A stretch of DNA of 64,000 nt from Microbacterium sp. YJN-G (lineage in GTDB: Bacteria; Actinomycetota; Actinomycetes; Actinomycetales; Microbacteriaceae): positions 1,302,001 through 1,366,000 of the forward strand of contig NZ_CP060402.1 of NCBI RefSeq assembly GCF_015040615.1. The letters run 5' to 3'. Below, one piece after another: positions 1 through 9,142 of this stretch. Under the pieces are notes generated by a model. It ran no database searches, was not told the origin of the DNA, and saw only the letters and a program-made list of their open reading frames with translations. The position numbers and the translations under genes are program-made. Position 1 is the stretch's first letter, and the number at the start of each line of letters is the position of its first letter.

Positions 1-993
1 AACAAGGCGGCGCGAGGCGTCGCGATCGAGGCGAAGCTCGACAAGGGCCGCGGTTCGGTCGCCACGGTGCTCATCCAGTCCGGAACGCTGCGCGTCGGCG
101 ATGCGATCGTCGCGGGCACCGCGTACGGCCGCGTCCGCGCCATGCTCGACGAGAACGGCGAGACCGTCACCGAGGCGGCGCCTTCGCGTCCGGTTCAGGT
201 GCAGGGTCTGAACTCCGTGCCCCGCGCCGGTGACACCTTCATCGTCACCGACGAGGACCGCATGGCTCGCCAGATCGCCGAGAAGCGCGAAGCCGTCGAG
301 CGCAACGCCCAGCTGGCCAAGGCCCGCAAGCGCATCTCGCTCGAGGACTTCACCCGTGCTCTCGAAGAGGGCAAGGTCGAGACGCTCAACCTCATCATCA
401 AGGGCGACGTGTCCGGTGCCGTCGAGGCGCTGGAGGAGTCGCTGCTCAAGATCGAGGTCGACGACTCGGTGCAGCTGCGCATCATCCACCGCGGTGTCGG
501 CGCCATCACCGAGTCGGACGTCAACCTCGCGACGATCGACAACGCGATCATCGTGGGCTTCAACGTCCGTCCGGATGCGAAGGCACGCGAGGCGTCCAAC
601 CGCGAAGGCGTGGACATCCGCTTCTACTCGGTGATCTACTCGGCCATCGAGGAGATCGAGAACTCCCTCAAGGGCATGCTCAAGCCGGAGTTCGAAGAGG
701 TCCAGTCGGGTGTCGCCGAGATCCGCGAGGTGTTCCGCTCGTCGAAGTTCGGCAACATCGCCGGTGTCATCGTCCGCTCGGGAACGATCACGCGCAACGC
801 CAAGGCGCGCGTCATCCGCGACGGCGTCGTCATCGCCGATGGCCTGGCCATCGAGTCGCTGCGCCGCTTCAAGGATGACGTCACCGAGGTCCGCACGGAC
901 TTCGAGGCCGGTATCGGCCTGGGCAAGTACAACGACATCCAGATCGGCGACGAGATCGAGACCACGGAGATGGTCGAGAAGCCTCGAGGCTGA
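1..993 (+). CDS. infB: Translation initiation factor IF-2, C-terminal part
   Basis: The reading frame is open from the first base of the window, so this is the 3' part of the gene; the start and the G domain lie upstream. The 330 visible residues cover the regions after the GTPase domain: the beta-barrel domain II ([11 protein letters not shown], then [12 protein letters not shown]), the domain III segment [19 protein letters not shown], and the C-terminal fMet-tRNA-binding beta-barrel ([19 protein letters not shown]). IF-2 brings fMet-tRNA to the 30S subunit and promotes subunit joining. A strong hairpin follows the stop and rbfA follows that, the common actinobacterial infB-rbfA order. Confidence 0.97.
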   Translation, partial: NKAARGVAIEAKLDKGRGSVATVLIQSGTLRVGDAIVAGTAYGRVRAMLDENGETVTEAAPSRPVQVQGLNSVPRAGDTFIVTDEDRMARQIAEKREAVERNAQLAKARKRISLEDFTRALEEGKVETLNLIIKGDVSGAVEALEESLLKIEVDDSVQLRIIHRGVGAITESDVNLATIDNAIIVGFNVRPDAKAREASNREGVDIRFYSVIYSAIEEIENSLKGMLKPEFEEVQSGVAEIREVFRSSKFGNIAGVIVRSGTITRNAKARVIRDGVVIADGLAIESLRRFKDDVTEVRTDFEAGIGLGKYNDIQIGDEIETTEMVEKPRG

Positions 994-1006
994 TCCGAAA
1001 GACAGC

Positions 1007-1036
1007 GATGAGGGGCGCCTGCGGGCGCCCCTCATC
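1007..1036 (+). terminator. Hairpin between infB and rbfA
   Basis: A perfect 13-bp stem (1007-1019 with 1024-1036) with a TGCG loop starts 13 nt after the infB stop. There is no T-run, as is common for actinobacterial terminators. It may attenuate transcription into rbfA, whose start is only 20 nt further on. Confidence 0.7.
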
Positions 1037-1056
1037 AGTCACACAGGGAGTGGGAA

Positions 1057-1506
1057 ATGGCTGGAGAACGACAGGCCCGGCTGGCGGATCGCATCCGCGT
1101 CATCCTCGCCGAGCGCCTCGAGAAGGGGCTGCGCGACCCGCGCCTCGGGTTCGTGACCATCACCGACGTGCGCGTCTCAGGTGACCTCCAGCACGCATCC
1201 GTGTTCTACACGGTGCTGGGCTCCGATGAGGAGCGCGTCGCGAGCGGTGCGGCGCTGAACTCGGCGACCGGGATGCTGCGCAAGGAGGTCGGACGCCAGC
1301 TGAACGTGCGTCTGGTGCCGACTCTCGAGTTCATCCCCGACGCGCTGCCCGAGACGGCGGGGCACATCGCCGACCTGCTTCGCCAGGCGCGCGAGCGCGA
1401 CGCCGAGGTGGCGAAGCTCGCCGCCGGTGCCACGCACGCCGGAGACGCGGACCCCTACGTCCGCGACGCCGACGACGAGGACGACGAGGACCACCTCGAC
1501 CGCTGA
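1057..1506 (+). CDS. rbfA: Ribosome-binding factor A
   Basis: Small single-domain RbfA (149 aa), a KH-fold protein that binds the 30S subunit and helps mature the 5' end of 16S rRNA. The family pattern is visible from the N-terminus: RLADRIRVILAERLEKGLRDPRLGFVTITDV, read in two parts (RLADRIRVILAERLEKG and LRDPRLGFVTITDV), then DLQHASVFYTVLG and the LNVRLVPTLEFIPD strand. The tail after about residue 130 is a run of Asp and Glu, probably disordered. The ATG is preceded by a GGGAG ribosome-binding site. It lies directly downstream of infB, as in most actinobacteria. Confidence 0.96.
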   Translation: MAGERQARLADRIRVILAERLEKGLRDPRLGFVTITDVRVSGDLQHASVFYTVLGSDEERVASGAALNSATGMLRKEVGRQLNVRLVPTLEFIPDALPETAGHIADLLRQARERDAEVAKLAAGATHAGDADPYVRDADDEDDEDHLDR

Positions 1507-1519
1507 CCCCTCCTTCCTT

Positions 1520-1605
1520 CCGCCGAAACCCCTCCTGAGCGTCGAGACCCCTCGTGAATCGCGCGAATCACGAGGGGTTTCGGCAACTGTGAGGGGTTTC
1601 GGCGG
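1520..1605. repeat. Nested inverted repeats between rbfA and mutY
   Basis: Two palindromes sit one inside the other between the convergent genes. The outer arms (1520-1534 and 1591-1605) are perfect 15-nt complements. The inner arms (1548-1557 and 1568-1577, CCCCTCGTGA and its complement) form a second hairpin followed by TTT. A further copy of the AGGGGTTTCGG word lies at 1573-1583. The inner hairpin can act as a bidirectional terminator; the outer one could fold the whole intergenic RNA into a long rod. Confidence 0.7.
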
Positions 1606-1627
1606 AGTGCGCGGGGGAGTCGCGGAG

Positions 1628-2524
1628 TCAGCGGGGGAGGAGCAGGGCGTTGTCGGCGGCCTCGACGAGGCCGTCGGCGATGAGCGAGTCGATCGCGCGG
1701 TCGCGCTGAGCGGCATCCGGCCAATCGGCCAGCACCTCATCGGCGGGCAGCCGATGGCCGTCGGCGTTTCGCAGAGCGCGCAGCACGCCACCGCGCGCCT
1801 GCCGATCCGAACCCTCGTACTTCGCCTGCCTGCGTCGGCCGTCACCCGTGTCGGGGCGGCCCTCGCGCAGCCAGGCGCAGCTCGCCGCGAGAGGACACTG
1901 CTCGCAGCGAGGTGATCGCGCCGTGCACACGGTCGCGCCGAGCTCCATCATCGCCGCGTTGAAGACCGCCGACTCCGCGTCGTCGTCCGGCAGCAGTGCT
2001 GCCATGCGGTGCAGATCGCGCTTCGAGGGGGCATCCGGCTGCGAGCGTCCGTCGAAGGCACGCGCGATCACCCGGCGCGTGTTCGTATCGACCACCGGAT
2101 GCCGATCGCCGTAGTGGAACACCGCCACGGCGCGTGCGGTGTACTCGCCGATCCCCGACAGCGCCAGCAGAGCGTCGACGTCGCGCGGCACCGTGCCGTC
2201 GTGCCGTGCGACGACCTCCACCGCGGCGCGGTGCAGCCACAGTGCCCGGCGCGGGTACCCGAGGTTCGCCCACTGGTGCACCACCTCGGCGGGCGTGGCG
2301 GCGGCCATCGCATCCGGGGTCGGCCAGCGTTCCAGCCACGCCTCCAGATGGGGGATGACCCTGGCGACCGGGGTCTGCTGCAGCATGAACTCGCTGACCA
2401 GCGTGCCCCAGGCCCCGTAGGCGGCGTGGAATTCCGGACGGCGCCAGGGCAGATCTCGGGCCTCGCGCTGATACCACGCCGACACCACCGCCGGATCGGG
2501 GGAGATGGCGAGATCCACGGGCAT
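1628..2524 (-). CDS. mutY: A/G-specific adenine glycosylase
   Basis: Base-excision repair glycosylase that removes adenine mispaired with 8-oxoguanine. The 298 residues show the helix-hairpin-helix/GPD fold: catalytic Glu45 in SEFMLQQT, the hairpin LSGIGEYTA at 122-130, and the conserved Asp146 in VVDTN. A 4Fe-4S loop follows with Cys200, Cys207, Cys210 and Cys216 (C-X6-C-X2-C-X5-C). The C-terminal NUDIX-like 8-oxoG recognition domain of E. coli MutY is absent; the protein ends about 80 residues after the cluster with a short helical segment, as in many actinobacterial homologues. The ATG lies exactly 6 nt after a TAGGCT box, supporting this start. Confidence 0.95.
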   Translation of the reverse strand: MPVDLAISPDPAVVSAWYQREARDLPWRRPEFHAAYGAWGTLVSEFMLQQTPVARVIPHLEAWLERWPTPDAMAAATPAEVVHQWANLGYPRRALWLHRAAVEVVARHDGTVPRDVDALLALSGIGEYTARAVAVFHYGDRHPVVDTNTRRVIARAFDGRSQPDAPSKRDLHRMAALLPDDDAESAVFNAAMMELGATVCTARSPRCEQCPLAASCAWLREGRPDTGDGRRRQAKYEGSDRQARGGVLRALRNADGHRLPADEVLADWPDAAQRDRAIDSLIADGLVEAADNALLLPR

Positions 2525-2530
2525 CCCGCC

Positions 2531-2536
2531 AGCCTA
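2531..2536 (-). promoter_or_regulatory. -10 box of mutY (leaderless)
   Basis: TAGGCT on the minus strand, separated by 6 nt from the ATG at 2524. Transcription would start at or next to the A of the ATG, giving a leaderless mRNA. Confidence 0.65.
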
Positions 2537-2643
2537 GACGGCCCGCCCTCGAACCCGTCCATATGACGCAAAGTGCCGCTATCGTGCAGGTTTTGCGGGA
2601 CTTTGCGCCATATAGACGCGGGGGAGCGGTGCTCGCGGCTCGG

Positions 2644-2649
2644 TAGGCT
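2644..2649 (+). promoter_or_regulatory. -10 box of truB (leaderless)
   Basis: TAGGCT followed by 6 nt (TGAGGA) and the GTG start at 2656. The spacing predicts a leaderless transcript; the GAGGA before the GTG is too close to act as a Shine-Dalgarno site. Confidence 0.65.
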
Positions 2650-2655
2650 TGAGGA

Positions 2656-3549
2656 GTGGCATCACACGGCATCCTCCTCGTCGATAAGCCCGGCGGGCTG
2701 ACCAGTCATGACGTGGTCGCCCGCACCCGCAGGGCGTTCGGCACCCGCAAGGTCGGCCACGCCGGCACGCTCGACCCCATGGCCACCGGCCTGCTGGTCA
2801 TCGGCATCGAAGGCGCCACCCGGCTGCTGACCTACATCGTCGGCGCCGACAAGACCTACACGGCGACGATCCGCCTGGGCGCCCGCACCACCACCGACGA
2901 CGCCGAGGGAGAGATCGTCGCGACGGCGGATGCCGCGGCCTGGGCACACGTCGACGACGCGGCCGTGCAGCGCGGCATCCGCGCCCTCACCGGCGCGATC
3001 TCGCAGGTTCCCAGCTCGGTCTCGGCCATCAAGGTCGGCGGCCGCCGCGCCTACGACCTGGTGCGCTCGGGCGAGGGCGTCGAACTCGCCGCCCGGCAGG
3101 TGACGGTGTCGCGGTTCGAGCTGCTGGCGCAGCGCCGTACCGACGGCTTCCTCGACCTCGACGTCGTCGTCGACTGCTCCTCGGGCACCTACATCCGGGC
3201 TCTCGCCCGCGATCTCGGCGACGGACTGGGCGTCGGCGGGCACCTCACCGCGCTGCGCCGCACCCGGGTCGGCGGCTTCGACGTGGCGGATGCCGTGGGC
3301 ATCGACGACCTCGCCGGTGCGCGCACGCTCACCCCCGCCGAAGCGGCATCCCGCGTGCTGCCCGTCCTGCACGTCACCGCGGACGAGGCCCGCGACCTGC
3401 GTCAGGGCAAGCGGCTGGTGGGGCAGCGCGACAGGCTCACGGCATCCGAGGTCGCCGCCGTCGATCCCGACGGTGCTCTCGTCGGCGTCGTCGAGGCCAG
3501 AGGACACGACATCAAGAGCGCCATGAACATCGCGGAGGTGCAGGCGTGA
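2656..3549 (+). CDS. truB: tRNA pseudouridine(55) synthase
   Basis: Converts U55 in the T-loop of tRNAs to pseudouridine. The 297-aa protein opens with the TruB signature (GILLVDKPGGLTSHDVV), followed by HAGTLDPMATGLL with the catalytic Asp40 in GTLDP. Later family motifs are TYTATIRLG and CSSGTYIRALARDLG. The C-terminal part (about 230-297) resembles the PUA-like tail of actinobacterial TruB. The GTG start is set by the -10 box 6 nt upstream. The stop overlaps the GTG of the next gene by 4 nt (GTGA), so the two are probably translationally coupled. Confidence 0.97.
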   Translation: MASHGILLVDKPGGLTSHDVVARTRRAFGTRKVGHAGTLDPMATGLLVIGIEGATRLLTYIVGADKTYTATIRLGARTTTDDAEGEIVATADAAAWAHVDDAAVQRGIRALTGAISQVPSSVSAIKVGGRRAYDLVRSGEGVELAARQVTVSRFELLAQRRTDGFLDLDVVVDCSSGTYIRALARDLGDGLGVGGHLTALRRTRVGGFDVADAVGIDDLAGARTLTPAEAASRVLPVLHVTADEARDLRQGKRLVGQRDRLTASEVAAVDPDGALVGVVEARGHDIKSAMNIAEVQA

Positions 3550-3914
3550 TCCTGTGGTTCACCGTCGTCCAGATCGCGGTGGCCTGTGCTGCCGGTCTGT
3601 TCTGCCTGACCGCCGGCTTCGCCGGCCGGCGCCCCAGCGACTACACCGTCGGCAGCGTGCTGCTGATCGAGGTGCTGCTGATCGCACAGGTCGTCGTCGC
3701 GATCGTCGCCCCCTTGGCGGGGAACCCGCCCACCGGCGATCTGCTCGAGTACTGGGTGTACCTGATCGGCGCACTGCTGCTGCCGGTCGGCGGGGTGCTG
3801 TGGGCGCTGCTGGATCGCAGCAGGTGGAGCACGGTCGTCCTCGGCGTCGTCGGCTTCGCGCTGGCGATCATGCTGTGGCGCATGCAGACGATCTGGACCG
3901 TGCAGATCGCATGA
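3546..3914 (+). CDS. Small integral membrane protein of unknown function
   Basis: Not recognised beyond being a membrane protein. The 122 residues contain about four hydrophobic helices (approximately 3-24, 33-56, 68-87 and 93-112) joined by short polar loops, with little outside the membrane. It overlaps the truB stop by 4 nt and precedes another small membrane gene and ribF, so it is part of a truB-to-ribF operon. No catalytic motif or cofactor site is visible. Composition and codon use match the neighbours. Confidence 0.8.
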   Translation: MILWFTVVQIAVACAAGLFCLTAGFAGRRPSDYTVGSVLLIEVLLIAQVVVAIVAPLAGNPPTGDLLEYWVYLIGALLLPVGGVLWALLDRSRWSTVVLGVVGFALAIMLWRMQTIWTVQIA

Positions 3915-3941
3915 GCGCGGCGGATTAGGATGGTGGACGCA

Positions 3942-4379
3942 ATGTCCCACACCGATGTCTCGCCCCAGGCCCCCGCGCGCACCCGGATGACGGGAATCGG
4001 CCGGGTCCTCGTCATCGTCTACGCGGTCATGGCGCTCGGCGCCACCGGACGCAGTTTCGTGCAGATCGTCCGCCGCTTCGACGAGGCGCCCCTCGCATAC
4101 TCGCTGTCGGCCCTCGCCGCGGTCGTCTACATCCTCGCCACCCTCGCGCTGATCCTCGCGCATCGGCGCGGCTGGTACGCGGTCGCCTGGATCGCGATCG
4201 TCTTCGAGCTCAGCGGCGTGCTGATCGTCGGTTCGCTCAGCCTGCTCGTGCCGTCGCTGTTCGGGCATGACAGCGTGTGGTCGTACTTCGGCATGGGCTA
4301 CGTCTTCATCCCGGTCGTGCTGCCCGTGCTGGGCCTGTGGTGGCTGCGCGTGCATCCCCCGAAGCAGGTGACGGCATGA
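3942..4379 (+). CDS. Small integral membrane protein of unknown function
   Basis: A 145-residue protein with about four predicted membrane helices (near 19-38, 52-74, 78-103 and 115-138) and short charged ends. I do not recognise a named domain; many Microbacteriaceae carry similar unannotated proteins beside ribF. The ATG at 3942 was preferred over in-frame ATG/GTG codons at 3930 and 3933 because those lie in or next to a TAGGAT box (3926-3931) that may itself be a -10 element. The stop overlaps the ribF ATG by 3 nt within ATGA, which suggests translational coupling. Confidence 0.75.
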   Translation: MSHTDVSPQAPARTRMTGIGRVLVIVYAVMALGATGRSFVQIVRRFDEAPLAYSLSALAAVVYILATLALILAHRRGWYAVAWIAIVFELSGVLIVGSLSLLVPSLFGHDSVWSYFGMGYVFIPVVLPVLGLWWLRVHPPKQVTA

Positions 4380-5323
4380 TCGTCTTCCGCGACCCGGCCG
4401 AGGTGCCGGCAGGATTCGGGCCGAGCGTCGTCGCGATCGGCAAGTTCGACGGCGTGCACGTCGGGCACCGCGTGGTGATCGAGCGCATGAAGGTCGACGC
4501 GCAGTCGGCGCACGCCAAGTCCGTCGCCGTCACCTTCGACCGCAACCCGCTCGAGGTGCTGCGCCCCGAGCTGTGCCCCGAGAACGTCGTCGCCACCCAG
4601 CGCAAGATCGAGCTGCTGGGCGAGCTGGGGATCGACGCCACCCTGGTGCTCACCTTCGACCGCGCTCTCGCCTCGCTCGAGGCCGAGGAGTTCGTCAAGC
4701 GCATCCTCGTCGACGCCCTGCAGGTCGTCACGGTGCTCGTCGGCCGCGACTTCCGGTTCGGGCGCGGCGGCAAGGGCGACCCCGAGCTGCTGCGTGAGCT
4801 GGGCCCGCAGTACGGCTTCACCGTCGACGTCGTCGAGGACGTGCACCCGGCCGGCGCCGATCGGCGGGTGTCGTCGAGCTGGATCCGCGAGCTGCTCGCG
4901 GCCGGCGATGTCGCGGGTGCCGCCGAGGTGCTGGGCCGGCCCGTCACCGTGACCGGCGAGGTCGTGCACGGACTCAAGCGCGGACGCGAACTCGGATTCC
5001 CCACCGCGAACCTGTCGGAGGTCATCGACGCACTCGCGCCGGCCGACGGGGTGTACGCCGGCTGGCTGGACGACCACGTCACCGGCATCCGGCATCCGGC
5101 CGCGATCTCGGTCGGCACCAACCCGACATTCGACGACGTGGAACGTCGTCAGGTCGAGGCGCACGTTCTCGGCGAATCGGGGCTCGACCTGTACGGTCAC
5201 CGCGCCACGGTCGAGTTCACCGACCACCTGCGCGGTATGACCGCCTTCGACGGCATGGACGCGCTCATCGCGCAGATCGCTGCCGACGTCGCCGAGGCGC
5301 GCAGGCGACTCGGACTGACCTGA
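4376..5323 (+). CDS. ribF: Bifunctional riboflavin kinase / FAD synthetase
   Basis: Makes FMN from riboflavin plus ATP, then FAD from FMN plus ATP. The N-terminal nucleotidyltransferase domain has the HIGH-like signature IGKFDGVHVGH (21-31) and later the VSSSWIRELL segment (about 164-173) that ends the FAD synthetase half. The C-terminal kinase domain starts near residue 185 and contains ELGFPTANL (around 205) and the GVYAGWL strand. The length of 315 aa is normal. The start ATG overlaps the upstream stop (ATGA). Confidence 0.96.
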   Translation: MIVFRDPAEVPAGFGPSVVAIGKFDGVHVGHRVVIERMKVDAQSAHAKSVAVTFDRNPLEVLRPELCPENVVATQRKIELLGELGIDATLVLTFDRALASLEAEEFVKRILVDALQVVTVLVGRDFRFGRGGKGDPELLRELGPQYGFTVDVVEDVHPAGADRRVSSSWIRELLAAGDVAGAAEVLGRPVTVTGEVVHGLKRGRELGFPTANLSEVIDALAPADGVYAGWLDDHVTGIRHPAAISVGTNPTFDDVERRQVEAHVLGESGLDLYGHRATVEFTDHLRGMTAFDGMDALIAQIAADVAEARRRLGLT

Positions 5324-5348
5324 CCGGCGCATTCCGCGCGGGATGCCG

Positions 5349-5354
5349 TAAACT
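5349..5354 (+). promoter_or_regulatory. Possible -10 box of the helicase gene
   Basis: TAAACT, a TANNNT hexamer, lies in the 172-nt gap after ribF. It would give a leader of about 135 nt before the AGGAGG site and ATG at 5496. I saw no convincing -35 element. Confidence 0.35.
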
Positions 5355-5495
5355 GGCGCCGGGCACTCGTCGACGGCCGCAGCACGCGCGCAGACCGAGA
5401 GCCGCACTCCGCAAGGTCCTGGCTGGCGCCACACGCGGATCACAGTAGGAACCGAAGGGCTCTTCGGCACTTCGGCACTCACGCTCAGGAGGAGC

Positions 5496-7655
5496 ATGCC
5501 GACCACGGCAACGGCCGCACCGCGGCGCAAGAAGACGTCTCGTCGTGACGAGGAGGCGCCGCTGATCCCGATCCTCGCGCGCAAGGTGCGAGAGATCGAG
5601 GCGAAGGCGCAGCGCGCCAAGCTGGGGCCCACCAATCGGGTCAAGTTCCAGGTGATCGCCTTCCTGGTGCGCGAGGAGCGCGCCCGCGTGAAGGCGGATG
5701 CCGAACTGACGGATGCCGCGCGCAGCGAGCTGCTCAAGCGTCTGGACGGCGTCGCGACGATCCTCGCCAAGACGGCCGCCCGCGACACGTCGCTGATCCA
5801 GCTGCTCGAGGCCGACCAGGCGACCTCGCCGGTCGCCAAGCGGATGCGCCGCGACTGGCTGCTCGAGTCGGGTGCGGAGCTCGCCCCCGAAGAGCTCGTC
5901 ATCACCGACATCGCACCGGTGCGGGTCACGCCCGTCGTGCCCGCCGCTCTCGCCGAGAAGCAGGTCACCCCGCCCTCGGTCGAGTCGCGCCAGCTGGCCA
6001 ACCCGTTCCTCGCCCCCGACCTCACTCCGCGCGCCGCCGCCGCACCGCGACGTCGCCTGGACGGCTGGGAGCTGATGGGGCCGCTGTACAAGGCGTTCGA
6101 GTCGGGTGCGGGCGGGGGAGCGGCCACCATGGAGCTGCCACCCACTCCCGAGTTCGACCAGGTCTCGCCCAAGGGGCGCGACATGATGGTGCACCAGTCG
6201 CGTTTCGTCGAGGCCGTTCGTGCCGGACACCGCAGCTTCCTGCTCGCCGATGAGCCGGGTCTCGGCAAGACCGCCCAGTCGGTGCTCGCGGCATCCGTCG
6301 CGAACGCCTACCCGCTGCTGGTGGTGGTGCCGAACGTCGTGAAGATGAACTGGGCCCGCGAGGTGGAGCTGTGGACGCCGCAGCGCCACGCGACCGTGAT
6401 CCAGGGCGACGGCACCGACATCGATGCCTTCGCCGACGTGTTCATCGTGAACTACGAGATCCTCGACCGGCACCTGTCCTGGCTGGGCGCGATCGGCTTG
6501 AAGGGCATGGTCGTCGACGAGGCGCACTTCATCAAGAACCTCTCCTCGCAGCGTTCGCAGAACGTGCTCGCCCTCGCGTCGCGCATCCGTGAGCGCGAGC
6601 GCGATCCGCTGCTGCTCGCCCTCACCGGAACCCCGCTGATCAACGACGTCGAGGACTTCGACGCAATCTGGCGCTTCCTCGGCTGGACCAACGGCGAGAA
6701 GCCCGGCCCCGAGCTGATGGAGAAGCTCGACGCCACCGGCCTGACCCCGGCCGACAAGTCGTTCTACGGCGAGGCGCGCGAGGCCGTCATCTCGATGGGC
6801 ATCGTCCGTCGCAAGAAGAAGGACGTCGCCGCCGATCTGCCGGACAAGCTCATCGCCGATCTGCCCGTGCAGCTCGACGACGAGTTCGGGCGCAGCATCC
6901 GTCAGGCCGAGCGCGAGCTGGGCGAGCGGATGGCGGCGAAGTACCGTCGGATCGTCGAGGCGCGCGCCGCGGCGGGCACCTCGAGCGCGGTCAGGACGTC
7001 GGCCGGGCGGATCGACGACGACATCGTGCGTCTCGTCGCGCACAACGAACTCGAGGAGTCGAAGGCCGCAGGCACCGGCGGCGACAACGTCTTCACGATG
7101 GTGCGCCGGATCGGCCAGGCTAAGGCGCTGCTGGCCGCCGACTACGCCGCGCAGCTGCAGCGCTCGGTCGAGAAGGTCGTCTTCTTCGCCAAGCACATCG
7201 ACGTCATGGATCAGGCCGAGGCGCACTTCGCGGCATCCGGCATCAACGCTGTGTCCATCCGCGGCGACCAGTCGACGCCCGCCCGTCAGGAGGCGATCGA
7301 TGCGTTCAACACGGATCCGTCCGTCGGAATCGCGGTCTGCTCGCTGACCGCAGCCGGTGTGGGGGTGAACCTGCAGGCGGCCTCGAACGTCGTGCTGGCC
7401 GAGCTCAGCTGGACGGCGGCCGAGCAGACGCAGGCGATCGACCGTGTGCACCGCATCGGTCAGGACGAGCCGGTGACGGCCTGGCGGATCATCGCGGCGC
7501 ACACGATCGACACGAAGATCGCCGAGCTCATCGACCAGAAGCAGGGTCTCGCGGCCCGGGCACTCGACGGCGAGGCCGTCGAGGAGTCGGCGAGCGAGTC
7601 GGTGCAGCTGGCGGCACTCATGCACCTGCTGCGCGAGGCGCTCGGCGGAGCTTGA
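5496..7655 (+). CDS. SNF2-family DEAD/DEAH-box helicase
   Basis: Double-stranded-DNA translocase of the SNF2 superfamily (719 aa). Motif I is EPGLGKTAQS (about 253-262), motif II is DEAH (about 341-344), motif III is LTGTPL, and motif VI is IDRVHRIGQD (about 647). The arrangement resembles the short SMARCAL1/HARP-like or bacterial stand-alone SNF2 proteins rather than RapA. The first 200 or so residues are not helicase: a Lys/Arg-rich start, a helical segment (about 25-130) and a proline-rich linker, with no recognised domain. A perfect AGGAGG site precedes the ATG. A strong terminator follows, so it is probably transcribed alone. Its cellular role cannot be read from context. Confidence 0.9.
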   Translation: MPTTATAAPRRKKTSRRDEEAPLIPILARKVREIEAKAQRAKLGPTNRVKFQVIAFLVREERARVKADAELTDAARSELLKRLDGVATILAKTAARDTSLIQLLEADQATSPVAKRMRRDWLLESGAELAPEELVITDIAPVRVTPVVPAALAEKQVTPPSVESRQLANPFLAPDLTPRAAAAPRRRLDGWELMGPLYKAFESGAGGGAATMELPPTPEFDQVSPKGRDMMVHQSRFVEAVRAGHRSFLLADEPGLGKTAQSVLAASVANAYPLLVVVPNVVKMNWAREVELWTPQRHATVIQGDGTDIDAFADVFIVNYEILDRHLSWLGAIGLKGMVVDEAHFIKNLSSQRSQNVLALASRIRERERDPLLLALTGTPLINDVEDFDAIWRFLGWTNGEKPGPELMEKLDATGLTPADKSFYGEAREAVISMGIVRRKKKDVAADLPDKLIADLPVQLDDEFGRSIRQAERELGERMAAKYRRIVEARAAAGTSSAVRTSAGRIDDDIVRLVAHNELEESKAAGTGGDNVFTMVRRIGQAKALLAADYAAQLQRSVEKVVFFAKHIDVMDQAEAHFAASGINAVSIRGDQSTPARQEAIDAFNTDPSVGIAVCSLTAAGVGVNLQAASNVVLAELSWTAAEQTQAIDRVHRIGQDEPVTAWRIIAAHTIDTKIAELIDQKQGLAARALDGEAVEESASESVQLAALMHLLREALGGA

Positions 7656-7670
7656 TCGTCATCATCCTCG

Positions 7671-7708
7671 AAGAGGGCGTTAAGAACTTCGGTTCTTGGC
7701 GCCCTCTT
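7671..7708 (+). terminator. Rho-independent terminator after the helicase gene
   Basis: A 17-bp stem (7671-7687 with 7692-7708; two adjacent positions are G-U pairs in RNA) closed by a TTCG tetraloop and followed by TC. It is 16 nt after the stop. Confidence 0.85.
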
Positions 7709-7815
7709 TCGTGTCGGATGACATGATTCGCCCAAGAAGCGCCGGATCGATCTCGGTGCGGAGCAAGATCGTACGTTTTCACGTGGTGTGAATGGCGTCG
7801 CGCGGGGTTCCGCAC

Positions 7816-7821
7816 TAGGGT
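7816..7821 (+). promoter_or_regulatory. Possible -10 box of pfkA
   Basis: TAGGGT in the gap before pfkA would give a leader of about 48 nt. An AT-richer stretch (around 7770-7790) lies upstream, but no clear -35 element was found. Confidence 0.4.
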
Positions 7822-7875
7822 CGAAGTCGGGCAGCGTCGCCTTTTCCCTCTTTCCCGAAGCACGAAGGCAGCAGC

Positions 7876-8904
<1,029 letters not shown>

Positions 8905-8944
8905 CCCGCCGCGCCCTGAGCGGTTCGGCATGCGCCCCTTCACC

Positions 8945-9132
8945 GATGTCTCACAAGATATGGGTGCGGGGCAGGCTCACCCGCCGCTTCTGAGACATCC
9001 TCCTCGTGCGTGTCACACAAGGTGCGGGTGCAGGGCGGCCCCACCCGCCAGTTCTGGGACATCCCTCTCTCATCGAGCGTGTCCCACAAGATGCGGGTGC
9101 CGGGCAGCCTCACCCGCAGGTTCTGAGACATG
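8945..9132. repeat. Three tandem palindromic repeat units, downstream side of the DUF559 gene
   Basis: Three diverged copies of a unit of about 53 nt start near 8945, 9011 and 9080. Each begins with TGTCNCACAAG followed by a GGGTGC word and ends with CACCCGC...TTCTGRGACAT, so each can fold on itself. In unit 1 the outer arms 8945-8953 and 8991-8999 are perfect complements. Unit-to-unit distances are 64 and 69 nt. The same sequence family recurs at 10221-10336, on the other side of the nuclease-fold gene. Confidence 0.8.
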
Positions 9133-9142
9133 CGTGCGCACG

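Noticed and set aside
5265..7625. Long open frame of 786 codons antisense to the helicase gene
   Set aside because: High-GC shadow of a gene with unmistakable helicase motifs; the translation is rich in His, Arg and Asp, with no domain and no ribosome site.
8945..9132. Possible short CRISPR array
   Set aside because: The repeats are diverged, adjacent with little between them, and each is a palindrome of about 53 nt; there are no uniform unique spacers and no cas genes.
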